DNA from: Manihot esculenta
Lineage: Eukaryota > Streptophyta > Magnoliopsida > Malpighiales > Euphorbiaceae
Length of the DNA: 64,000 nt
Direction: 5' to 3'
Assembly: GCF_001659605.2 (NCBI RefSeq)
Contig: NC_035174.2
Location: 2,048,389 to 2,112,388, forward strand
How positions within the stretch are numbered: position 1 is the first letter of the stretch; the number at the start of each line of letters is the position of its first letter. Of the stretch, positions 1 to 11,569 are shown piece after piece. The notes beneath the pieces were generated by a model. That model saw nothing but the letters and a program-made list of their open reading frames with translations. It did no database searches and had not been told where the DNA came from. The position numbers were made by a program, and so were the translations under genes.

Positions 1-3000
1 AGTTAATAAACAATAATTGAGAGGAGACATTTCGTTAATTTGGAAGAGTTATGGGTCTATTCTTCAAATTTTATTGATTCGATTGTTTCGGAATGTAATG
101 TTAAATAGAAATTAACTAGTTATTATGGATTTTCGGAATCGCAACAAGGACGTCAGTCTTAAAATCTTATTCGAATTTTATTTCGTAAAAACTCTCTTCC
201 GTGACTTTATTCGAAAAACTTTAATGATTTATACTCGAAAGATGAGAAAAATGAGGAGTATCTTTGCCAAATTGTCTTATGCAATGGTTTAGATAGGTAT
301 TTGAGGAGTATTTTTACCAAATTATTTTATATAGAGTATTGATTTTAAATTATTATAAATTTTTATTAAACTCTAAAACAGATATTTCTGTTAAATGAAT
401 TTCTCGTAATACTATTTTAACTGTTTATATTTTAATTAGAAACTCTATCAGGTATATTCGTTTCTCTATTTAAAATGATATTTATTTTTATTTAATAAAA
501 TTTTATTAATACAATCAAGTTTTAATTTAAAAAAAAAAAAAAACTCATCTTATATTAGTTAATAGTAGGAAAATAAATTAAAATAGATAACAAGGACAGA
601 AGGGTAATTTTATAGCAAACAGCGGATTTCACTTCTCGGAGTTCACGTTTCTCTCCAACCAGAGGAAAATCCATGTTATTTTCCCTTCTCTACTTATTTT
701 ATCTTGCATATTCAAACAAGGAAAAATGAGATCCTCACTTTATTTTTCATTGAAATTTATAATTTAATCTTTAAATATTATTATTATTAATAATTTAATT
801 TTTATATTTTTAAAAATTTATTAAAATATTATTATTTTTTCTCTCTATCGATAAAATAATCATTTCGTCTATTTATACTGTTATTCCCTTTCTATCATTT
901 TTCTTCTCCTTCTATGATTTTTTTTTTATTATTATTTTTTTTTATTTTTTTTCTTTGAGGAGATGGAGAGAAAACAATTCTTTTTTTTTTTTTCTCATTA
1001 TCATTTTTTTCTTTTCTTTTTTTAGCATCATTATATTCTTTGTTTTTCTTTTTTTGAAGAAAATAAGAAGACTGAGAAAAAACGAGGGAAAAGAACTATT
1101 TCATTGACGAAAAAAATCGATAAGAATATTTTAATATATATGAAAAAAGATAATAACGTTTTAATAAATTTTTAAAAATATAGGCACTGACTTGTTAATA
1201 ATAAAAATATTCAATAACTAAAGAAGTAATTTTATTTGAGGGTGAAATTAGATTTTAAAAATTTTTTTTCTCATCTTTTATATATTTTTAACGAAAAAGA
1301 AAATACAATGAGTATTTCATTGATAAAAAGAAAAAATAAAAATATTTTAATAAATTTTAAAAAACGATAGAAAGTGAATTGTTAATAATACATAAAGAGT
1401 GAATTGTTAATAATAACAATATCTAAAAATTAAATGTGCCTAATTTAGTTTCTCTCCCATTTCAAACAATCTAAATAACCACATAGAGTAATCAGCAACA
1501 TTAAATAATAAAAAAATATTTTTTTCAAATAAAAAATTATAATATTTTAAGAAAAATGATATTTTTTTAATAAGTTATTTTTTTATATCTTTGAGGATTT
1601 TTATTAAAATATTTATTTATAAATTTATTAATATATTTTATTTTTAAATTAAAATTAAATAATAAAAAATAAATTATTTTATTAGTAAAAAAATATTTTT
1701 CATATAAAATATTTTTCCAAAAAAATATTTTTACATATAAGTTATGTTTAAAAAATAAATGGAGGTTAAGAAATCTGTTTGGTTACAAAATAACTTATAT
1801 TTGAGAAATTCTTTCTGTAAAAAATATTTTTCGTCAAAATAACTTAATTTATAAATTTAGTTTTAGTTTTAAAAATAAAATATATTAAAATTTTTTTTAT
1901 ATAAAGATATTAATAAAATTAGTAGAATGCAGAAAATGAATTTTTTAAAAATAATTTAATTTTTTCTTTAATTAAAAAAATACTTTTTATTTATTAATTT
2001 TTTTAAATATTTCAAATATTAAAAAATATAAAAAAATAATTTTAAAAAATAAAGACTAAGCCTCCATTCGTTTCACCAAAAATATTTTTCATAAAAATAC
2101 TTTTTATATTTTTTAATATTTAGAACATTTGAAAATTTTAATCAATAAAAAATATATTCTGATCAAAGAAAAAATTTAAATTATTTAAAAAAAAGTTTAT
2201 TTTTCAAGAAGTGAAAGTGATTTTTCATATTTTATTAAAATTTCTATATATAAATAGACCTTTTAATTTCAATTTTTTTTAATTTATAGAAAAATACTTA
2301 TGAATACATAAAATATATATTTTTTTATTTTTCTTTCTTTCTCATTTTTTCTTGTCAATTAGATAAAGGTTAATAATAATAATGGTAGCAGTAGGATATA
2401 GCCCTGGCTCGTGCGTCATCAACGTGATTGGTGAATTTTTCGGGCCAGGGTTTGTTATTGTCAGACCCATTCGGGCATTTGTGAGAAGGAAGTTTATCAA
2501 CCGATCTTCTGGGTCAGTATCATTGGGCCACATCTACATTGCTATTATATTTATTTTCTTGAATTTTCATTTGAATGTAGAATAATATAATTAATGAAGT
2601 TTAAGGAGTATGAAAATTAAAATAAAAGATAATTGATATAAAAAAAAATCTAGTTTAAGTTGCTAAGCTTATAATGCAGTAACATGTTGTTTTGGAGTAG
2701 CTATACTCCTACTAAACTGAAAGACCCCACAAACTGACAAAATGCTTTTGAGGAATAAATAATTTGACCAACCCTAACAAAAAGTACAAAAGTTCACGTT
2801 ACGCTACCTATTGAATTTAACAGAAGTTTTCATGGGAACAAAGCTATCTTACACCTGAAATTATTAAAACAAAAAATGAAAGGATAAAGAGAAAGCCAGA
2901 ACCAAAGGAATACCAAGACAAAATTATGATTCAGGGTGCAGAATCTTACAAGTTATGACCTATGATGCTCATCATACCATTATTTATTTATTTATTTTTC

Positions 3001-3547
3001 AAATAATTAAATGTAACAACAGAGTTGGCTTAAGGCATTTTTGCTCAATCAAAGACGTGCATACCACAAACAATAAAAAGATAAAACGCTGTCAAATCGG
3101 CATTAACGACACCGTTTGGTGAAAAATGTCCTCTTAATTTCTTCTGGATCACGTCCCAGGACATGACTGTTATTATGGAAGTTGTGGTTTGGCAATCAAA
3201 GTTTCCTGACATTGAAGAAAGTATCATGCAAAATTCACTGGGAGCACTTAATAATGACACACATCTATTGCGTACCCAGACGAGCTTGTGCCTCTAGAAC
3301 CTAAATAGGCAACCAACCAGGCATTATTTAAGATTAAAAATGATGGGTACGTTATTAATATTGTATGCTTGCCCATGAATTCTTCCAAGCCTTTTAGGCA
3401 TGGATTCCCTTTGTTTCCACTGGGCTATCTTTCTTTCTCTGCAGAATATTACAATTTTCCCAAAAAGAGTGTGAAGTTCACCAAGCCAACGTTTACAAGT
3501 CAAAGCCTTTATTTTTGCAAAGACTTGGTCCTCTCTAGGGCTAGGGC

Positions 3548-3657
3548 TATGGCCATGGCCATATTAAAAACTGTATGATTTAAAGGGGTTTGGACTCAGG
3601 AGAGTACTCTCTTTATAGCTTGGGGTCCAAAAGCATGACATGCGTGCCCCCAAGCTA
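3548..3657. repeat. Cluster of perfect palindromes and a stem-loop
   Basis: Three self-complementary elements lie within 110 bp. TATGGCCATGGCCATA (3548-3563) is a perfect 16-bp palindrome. GAGAGTACTCTC (3600-3611) is a perfect 12-bp palindrome. A stem-loop has arms TAGCTTGGGG (3616-3625) and CCCCAAGCTA (3648-3657), and its loop holds a second inverted repeat, GCATG-A-CATGC. They are 1.5 kb upstream of the kinase-regulator gene. Function is unknown: they could be cis-regulatory sites or part of a structured transcript. Confidence 0.5.
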
Positions 3658-4924
3658 CACCAATGCCTTTGCCTTGTAAAATAAGCCAATTTCAGACTTC
3701 ACTAGCAGATCTTTTGAGGCCTCTGTGTAAAAGTTAAAGTTCCTTCTCTCTCTCTTTGCACCAATGTTACAATGTAATGTTACTAGTGTGTAAACATGAC
3801 ATTACCTTTCCTATTTTGCTTGGAGTCTTTTCTTTTTGGCCTTTTGCTCTTTCATTTTGCTTTCTCTTATCTTTTTGGAAGTTTCCCATCACCACCCTCC
3901 TTACTTTTCAACCCATGAGTCAATGACTATGGCCTCTGCTGAGAAAAAGGAAGCCCTTTCAATTTCACTTTAAAGCTTTGGACATCGGATTTCAAGTTTA
4001 ACTTTGAAATCCTACAACCGTCTCTTTAACAAACCACTTGATTTGAATACATTGATTATTCATTTTGAAGGCGCTTGATTGTTGATTCCATCTCTTATCA
4101 TGCATTCTGAATTTTAGTTTTAAAATTTGCAAATAATTGCCTAATTATAACTAACTCATTTATATTATAGAATGATAAATTAAAATAAATAAATAAATAA
4201 ATTCATTCTTACAGAAAAATTTCATCATGTCCCACCGACGACATAAAAGTTATTGGACTGATTTCAATCCTTTATGAGTGCAATCTTGCTTTTAATCAGG
4301 TTTGAATTTGGCAATTTGTGTATTGGAGTTATTAGATCATTGATTTAAGGTTAATCTATTATTAAATCTCCATGTGTTCAAACGAAAAAAAAAATGAAAA
4401 TTATGGATTAAACTATGCATTCCTTATTTTATAAACAAGTTTTTTTAAAAATATAAAGAATAAACCTTATGCAAATTAGAAAACAATATAATTTCGTTTT
4501 AAAAATCGCAAAACAAATTTAGAACATCTAAAATTTATTTGATTTTCATTATTGAAATTAAACTTTATATTAATAAATGGTATTAAAATTAATTCAAAAT
4601 TAATCAATATATTTTAGTTATAAGAATTTCAAAGCAATTAAACATTTTTTAAAATTTACTTTTCAATCAATTCTCCACGTACTTGTTAGAACCGCGTGTG
4701 GTACAGCGCGTGGGGCTAATAATCAATCGTAAAATTCAAAAGCTCTGTTTCTGGGCACTGGGCAAATTCTGCAACTCTGCCCTCGTAAGTACGTATTAGT
4801 AGATGCTTTGAACTCACCAGTCACCACCTCTCTTCCTCCATAGATAGTCTTATAATCTCTCTCATCTTCTCAGTCTCAGACTGCTAAGCCTGCATAACAT
4901 TTGGGTACATATAACAAAAGCAGA

Positions 4925-4947
4925 CCTCTCTCTCTCTCTCTCTCTCT
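4925..4947. repeat. CT dinucleotide microsatellite
   Basis: An uninterrupted run of CT units lies about 180 bp upstream of the TATA box of the kinase-regulator gene. Pyrimidine stretches are common around plant transcription starts, so it may be part of that promoter. Confidence 0.8.
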
Positions 4948-5102
4948 ATACATTTCAGAAGCAGAAACTAGCTTACTTCACTCTCTCTGCTTCCTATGAA
5001 ACGCCATTTTCAATGCTGCAACGTTCACAAGCCTAATACGATATGTAAAAGCTATCTTTATCTCGTACTCTCCTCACACGTTCTGTCTCTCTCTTTGCTC
5101 CC

Positions 5103-5112
5103 ACTATAAAAA
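5103..5112 (+). promoter_or_regulatory. TATA box of the MAKR-like gene
   Basis: An ACTATAAAAA motif lies about 80 bp before the ATG. The intervening leader is CT-rich (ctctctcag...ctctctctt), as is usual for plant 5' UTRs. Transcription would start at roughly 5135-5145. Confidence 0.6.
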
Positions 5113-5190
5113 CCCTCCTTTCAAAGCCCTAAACAAGTTGCTCACTCCCATCTCTCTCAGATCCTCCTCTTTTCTCTCTCTTTTTTCACC

Positions 5191-6453
5191 ATGGAAGCTC
5201 TGTACTTCTTCAAGTTCTGGAGACCCAACAAAAATTACCTACCCTCTAATGGAAATAGTGACACCACCGAGATGGCAACAACTGGGGTCGATACAGATGA
5301 TGAGTTAAATGAAGAGGAAGACTCCTTCTTTGAATTGGAGTTTACTGTGCCTGATTTTGACAACAATAAGTGCGAAAACAAAAACGGCATCCCACTAGAC
5401 AGCGATAGTAACACTTTTGACTCTAAGCAAAAAACTCTCCACAACTCGGCCAACAAAGCCGGCAATATCGAGCACAAATTTCCACCACCAACTGTTTCTC
5501 TGTCTCCTACTGATCTCCTCTCTAAAAGAAAGATCCTTCCTGTCGAGCCCATATCTAAACCTCAGTCTCCCATCTCCCCCCTTAAATCAGCTCCAAGTTT
5601 TAGAGTCCTCATGTTCAAGAAATCAAAGTCAATGGCAGAGCATGAAGCAGGAAAAACTGGGGAAGCAGAGTTGAAGGGCGTCTTTGTCGACACTCCAAAG
5701 AATAAAAAGCAAGAAAGCAAGCTTTTCACAGTTAAATTCAAGCTCAAAGAAGCTGCAAATGTTCCTATGTTCACAAGGGAAAATAGTTTGAGAAAACAGA
5801 TCTCAGATGATTCATTCCCTAATGATTCATCAAGGAGATTCTCCAAGGAAGTGATACAAAAGTACTTGAAACTAATCAAGCCCCTGTACATCAAAGTTTC
5901 CAAAAGGCAAAGTAACAAGCCGAAATTCTCAGGGGAGTTATCAGCGCCATCACCGTCATCTTCTCCAGCAACACTACCTTCTGGTTCGCCGAAGGAGAAA
6001 CAAGGGAGTATTCCAGCGGGGATCCGAGTGGTCTGTAAGCATCTAGGAAAGAGCAAATCCGCATCTGCGGCTACCACAGTTCTGCCATCAACGGTAACTA
6101 GGAGAGATGATTCGCTGCTTCTGCAGCATGATGGTATTCAAAGCGCCATCCTGCATTGCAAGAGATCTTTCAATTCTTATAGTTCTAGAGGTACAATTGT
6201 TTGTGCTAGTATTCTTATTATTTAATTGCAATTATTTTAAGCCTGAAACTTAAGCAAATTTCATTGTCAAGGCCACTATGGCCATAAAAAAACTCTCTAT
6301 TTGCTTAGTTATAAATGCATGAAAGTTTTAATCTTTTTTAACTTCGAATTCGTTTCAGATTCTTCCTTCTTGTCGCAATATGAGGGTGATACTTTGAATG
6401 ATAAATCTATGGATTCACCGAGAATTTCCCATGAAGAGAAAGGAGTTCATTAG
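5191..6453 (+). CDS. Probable membrane-associated kinase regulator (MAKR/BKI1 family)
   Basis: There are two exons, 5191-6190 and 6359-6453. The intron starts GTACAATT and ends TTTCAG. The product is 364 residues. The family comprises plasma-membrane-tethered, largely disordered proteins that bind and restrain receptor kinases such as BRI1 in brassinosteroid and related signalling. Supporting features are the N-terminal MEALYFFKFWR, an acidic/Ser-rich early part, Lys/Arg-rich segments that could bind acidic lipids (FKKSKS, then SKRQSNKPKFSG near residue 245), the GKSKSASAA motif, and the BKI1-type C-terminal block DGIQSAILHCKRSF. The short second exon ends SPRISHEEKGVH, as in MAKR proteins. 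Stopping at the end of exon 1 would add about 14 intron-encoded residues in place of this tail. The ATG is the first in a CT-rich leader, just after a TATA box. I cannot say which MAKR member it is. Confidence 0.85.
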
Positions 6454-9400
6454 CATTTTCAAGCCCCATATCTCAATTCTCAGGAGAGGAAAAAGCGGGA
6501 AAATTGCTGTTCTATGAAACTGAAAGCAATACAAAGAAAAGAAATTGAATGGGGGGCTCTGTTTTTGTTTTGTTCTAAAGAAAAGAGAAAATGGTTGAAA
6601 AAAGAAAAAAAGAACAGAAAGAATCAAAGTTATAGGCAGGTAGATTAGTTTTGTGATCCTTAGCCATGGACATGATGGTGAGTAAGGACAAATGGGTTCC
6701 CGGTTGTTGTCTGTAAAGTTGATGGGTCATTATGAGTAACTTGAAAGGAAATCTGATATTGGGATCTTTTATTTTTTTGCATCAGAATACTATTCTCTGT
6801 GCGGTCTTGTATTCTGCAGTTCAGATAATGTTTTCTTAGAAATATGGCTTCAATTTTTCTTAGTGATCATTTCTTCATTTGAAAGCTGAAATGAAAATTA
6901 CTTGACAAGATGTGCTTTTCATTACCTTCTAGGACAGAATCAAGACTGCACATTCAAATATTGAAGGCTAGTACGTGATACAATAAATAAAACTTGGAAC
7001 TTGGAGAATTTTCTTCTCTGGATTAAGTGAAATAGCTGTTGGTTATGATGATTATCTGCCGAAATGCTTTTGAACTTGGAGGTCTCTAAACCAGAACAAG
7101 CCCACTAAGTAGGTGGAATTTAAGTATGGGAAATGGGTAATGATACCAAAGATTCTCACTCACAGCTTGTTGATTCACAAGTACAAGAAACAGAGGGACC
7201 TAATCAAAGAGTTCCAGGTATCTAATAATTTCATCAAGGCACCATCTTTGCTTTTATAAAGCACTGTGGAACAGTAAGAAGCAGTTCATCTCTGGTAATT
7301 TCAAAGTGTTTTTTTTTTTTTTTTTTTTTTTTTTTTCTAAAAGCACATCATGGTATCGATTATAGATGTTCTCTTGAGTTCCCCTTTGCCCTGGGCAGTG
7401 GGCACTGGGAGTCAGCAATCCCATCAGCTGACATAAAAAAAATGCTTATTCAAATTGTCTCCTGGACCCTGGTTCTTGCACCAACTAATGATGGACTAAA
7501 AATCTCTGCAAACAACTGTGGTTGATCGAATTTCATAACCAGTTTTTAGGGATTTTTTTAACTTTTGCTTTGATTCTTATAGTGTCACTATTCCTTGCAA
7601 TAATTAGGTGAAGGATAGAGTTGTATTAAATCTGCTTCTCAAGTCTCCCCTGTCATTTGCATATATAATATGTGATGTTGGATGTCTCTTGAAGTATGTG
7701 ATCTGTAATGGATCGTGCAGTAATGAATTATTGTTATCAAAATAACTTCAAAGGGATTAGATAGTTAAACAACTTGTAAGCAAAGAAAATTGATGGGCTT
7801 GTCGTTGACACTGGACAATAACATGCTACATGTTGCAAAAACAACCAAACTCCTTATCAAGGACAATTGTCCTTGCCATGTCAAATTTCAAAGGCATGAA
7901 TTTTGAACAGTGAAAAATCAAAGGCATAATAAATAATGGGCAGTTGAAATTATGGAATGGTCGAGTCTGGAAGATGATAAATGAGATGAGGAACAACAGG
8001 GGCCAAGACTCTGCAATCTGCACAGCCAAATTTCCAAGGCACAATCATGATGACAAGAAATGCCAAATGACCATAAAACATAACCCCACTTCCCATTTCA
8101 AGTTTTCAACCCTTTACCCCGCAACTGCAAACGCTATGGCCCCTCTTCATCACTTGTAGATGGGTTTTGACAAATTTTTTTTTATTAATTCAAATTTAAA
8201 TATGAAATTTCTCATAATTTTAATTAGTGTATTTTTTTGTATTGATAGAACATATATATTTATGTTGACGTATTTTGCTAGCCTCTTATTCCATTATATT
8301 AATTTTAAATTAATAGACTTTAAAATTAATAAAAAGTTTAAATTAAATCAAATCGTATTAAATGACAATGAAACCTGTCCTACCTGATGATCAATTGTCA
8401 TAGAGATGGAAACTAAACTGTACCTGCCGCTGGCAATGTCTACCTTGAAGAAACCAACCAGCTAGCATTCCAAGAAGCACATAATCACACAAAATAAAAT
8501 CATTGGAAAACTTATACCTCTGCACCTTCACTCTAACTTTACCTGGAATCCATTTTTCTTACATGAAAACTTCACTGAAAACGCACCCATAATTAGGTGG
8601 CAAATACATGTTCATTTTCAAGCAAATATGGGATTATTGAATTTTAAATATAAATTATCAATTAAATCTACAAAATTATAGATACATATTGAGTTTGAAA
8701 AAAAACAAAGTTAATTTAAATATTAAAAATATTAATCCAACGTAAGTTTAACTGTTGTAACTTAACGTTGCCATTCCTACATGGATAATGTGACATGAGA
8801 CAAACTTGTTGCCTAAGATAAAGCTGATAGCTTACTGTTTTGGAGTCAAATAACAAATGGGTTAGTGTAATGTATATGTAATATCTGTGTTACTTCAAGA
8901 CAAGGATGCTGAAAAGATGGTTCATTGACTTGATTCCAAGTTGTCCGCATTGTGCTAATATTCCAAACAAGCCATGCCTCAAATGAGACTCAGCATAAAC
9001 TAGCTAAACCCAATAACAAAGAAGCCCAAACTCATAACTAATAACTTCAGTCTAAGCTCGTACGCACGCAGAAGGAGAGGGCCCTTACAACTACCATCGT
9101 CAAGATCCTCTAATAGCCAGAAATAGACATGCAAACAAGAACTAGGGAGCCTCCACAGTTGAGATCCAAAGACCAAATAATAGAAAACGAGACAGTCACT
9201 AGAAAGAAATAAATAAATAGATCACTAGTAAGAAAAATCTCTCTCGTTTTAAACTCTCACCTTCAATGTAAGAAGTTGTTTTTTTTGGTAGGAAATATGA
9301 TATTTCACTGTTGAGTTAAATATAATTTTGAAACAATCAAAATATAAATAAATCAGACTGAATGAAAATAACAATTTAAATCTAATAAATCACTAAAAAA

Positions 9401-10224
9401 AAAGCTAAGCAACAAATTTTTTAAAAAAAATCAAACCGACTATTTTTTTGTGTAATTTGGTTCGAAATCTTTGAGGCCTGGGCTAATCCGCAGCTCAATA
9501 AAATCTGCATATGGACAAATTACACATTAATTTAAATGAAATTCTAGCTGAAATTTATGAATTGAATTAGAAATAAAGCAACGAAAATTTCTGAAATCCA
9601 ACCCTTGCAAATCAATTTTCTGAAAAGAAAAATTGCATTTTATTAAATTACACTAATGAATTTTAATTTACTAATATTTGAATTATATTTTTTGAAAGCA
9701 ATTATTGTTAAAACTATAATATTTTAAATTTAGTAATATATTTTCCTTAAATTATTCAAATAACGAAAGAATCCATTGTATGGGCAATTATGAAATTTAG
9801 ATGGATACAACAAATTAGTTTTAGGTATACCCAATCATTTTCAAGTTATTTTCTTAAAGGAAATATGTCTTATAAATGACTTTGTTATTTTTTTTAAATT
9901 TGAAAGAATCTTATTAATATTATTGGAAATTTAAAGCTTAAAAACTAAGATATTTTTTTAAAATTGTTTTTACATATATAAATTATTATACCCGTTCTTT
10001 AATTTTAAATTAGAACTAATATTCTTTTTTGTTTAAAAAAAAAAAACTTGGAATCTAGACTTTATGATATGATTAGTGGTTATAACATTTATTATTCTCA
10101 TGCATTGAGGAGAAGGAATGAATTAAATAACAGAAAAAGAAATATTTGGGATATTATTATAAATAAATTTCAAATAAAGCATAAAATATTTTATTCGGAA
10201 AACAAAGAAGTAAGAATAAAATAA
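6454..10224. other. Intergenic region
   Basis: No gene is supported. The first few hundred bases are probably the 3' UTR of the kinase-regulator gene; they are A-rich and then mixed. A 28-base T run lies at 7309-7336. From about 8160 onward the sequence is mostly AT-rich, with short open frames that have no recognisable homology. Confidence 0.5.
7309..7336. repeat. Poly-T run (28 T)
   Basis: An uninterrupted T tract follows ordinary mixed sequence. It could be a microsatellite or the reverse-complemented poly-A tail of an old retroposon. I saw no flanking duplication that would decide. Confidence 0.8.
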
Positions 10225-11225
10225 TCAGATATGTCGATATGGGTGGGCCAATTGGACTAAGTAATCAAGAGGAGGCGCACCCTGTTTGGTCGTCGCTGCA
10301 TCATCTCTCAACTTCAGCGTTCTCTCTCTTATATCTTTTCCTTCCTCGGAGTCCAACATCTCAGTCACTCGCTCCCTCAACTCGGTTGAACTCACAAATA
10401 CTCCCCTAGACTCAGCCAAGGGCAGGGCGACATTACATTAATTTCCTTGACCAGAAAAGCTCTATTAACTTCTTTTTGCTCCGTATACAATTGCCTCCGG
10501 TATCGCATTCCACCCTCCATGAGTTATAAACCTCTCATAGTGCTCTGGGTATAGTCATCCATTGAGGGCAGTTGCGGCCTCACCACCCATAAGAATCGAG
10601 CAACACTTGTTTCTTACCCAATAGCAATTTCTTTCAACTGCTAGGCGCAGAATTTTCCCACGCTACCAAAACTAAAAAACACGACATTTGGAATCAATTG
10701 CAAGACCAGCCAACTAAGACAAAAGTGTTTGTCTTCAACTCCTCCTCTTCCATTATTGATACGTATTAGTGGCCCTAGGCAGTGCACAGGAGGCACGGGC
10801 TCCCCTTGTGTACATCGACCATTTACTATTGCTTTGGGAGCCCTTTGCTCCAGAGATTCAAAATGTCAATGATAAGTCTAGCAGATTTTGGCATCTTGTT
10901 TTCAGTGTCTTTGAAATATTAATAAGCTTTGCTCTCTCGATCGAGGATGAGCATTCGCATGTTCTAAGCAAATCAAGATCTTTCAAACTCTCTGCAGTGA
11001 TGTTATGAATGATAAGCAAGTAAAGAAAAGCAGCAAGACCACTGGTAGAACATGGAATTATATTTCCAAAAGATGGAAGGAAATGGTGGGAAAATTAAGG
11101 CAAGAGGAGACTTCAAAAGCGGCGTTAGAAAGGAAATCAAGAACAAAAGCCTCGATCTTGGACTTTGAAAGGGCAAATAGAGCTTGGAGCAGATTATTGA
11201 TCGTTAAGTTTGACCATAAATTCAA
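10225..11225 (-). pseudogene. Decayed UDP-glycosyltransferase, tandem copy of the intact UGT
   Basis: Reading the minus strand from about 11225 down, segments in shifting frames follow the intact neighbouring UGT in order. There is a QALFALSKS block (intact QALLSISKS), a block like AESLKDLD (intact TKSFKDLN), a degraded KSARLIIDI segment (intact KSAGIIANT), a remnant of the PLYCIGPLI region, and a mutated PSPG core like THGGWNAIPEA (intact THCGWNSVLEA). The 64-codon C-terminal frame at 10225-10419 (LRERVTEML...IRERTLKLRDDA) matches intact VRELMDTEAGNSIRERTITMKNEA. Several frameshifts and stops break it, and the first 80-90 codons were not found. It lies about 345 bp beyond the 3' end of the intact gene in the same orientation, so it is a tandem duplicate that died. 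Confidence 0.8.
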
Positions 11226-11569
11226 CCGGTTGATCGTTTAGTTTAAATTATGGTGAGGGAGTCGATCAATGAGAGATTTCCAAATAATCTTAATAATCCA
11301 AAGCATGATTTGATTTGTGCAACAGAAATGGGGAGTCCACAATTTCAAACAAAAAAAAAAAAAAGGAAATGGGGAGTCCAAATCAAAACAATTATATGCT
11401 TTTCTCAGGCTCCACTAATTTTTCTCCAATATGCGATGCCCACTTTAATGGGTGGGTCAAACTGAAAAGAACCTACCCCACTAATTTATTTATAACACGC
11501 ACCAAAAAAAAAAATCAACATGAAAATAAAAAAATAACAATTCTAGACGCACAAAAACGAAAGCAGAGA

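Larger units (their letters stand above)
1..5100. other. AT-rich intergenic spacer
   Basis: No gene is recognised here. Most of 1-2340 is A/T homopolymer-rich DNA with short degenerate repeats, including many variants of AAAAATATTTTT between about 1500 and 2250 that may be old AT-rich MITE-like insertions. The stretch 2380-2585 is less AT-biased and open for 67 codons, but it matches nothing I know. A cluster of palindromes lies at 3548-3657 and is listed separately. A CT microsatellite lies at about 4925-4947, in the presumed promoter of the next gene. Confidence 0.5.

Noticed and set aside
3591..3612. miR159/319-like sequence (TTTGGACTCAGGAGAG...)
   Set aside because: Only the first bases resemble the miRNA, and no star arm pairs with it downstream.
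5235..6077. Antisense frames of 105 and 171 codons across the kinase-regulator gene
   Set aside because: They mirror the coding frame. The forward gene has homology, correct splicing and a promoter.
11005..11241. A 78-codon plus-strand frame rich in Lys
   Set aside because: The opposite strand is the UGT pseudogene, so the plus-strand frame is its antisense.
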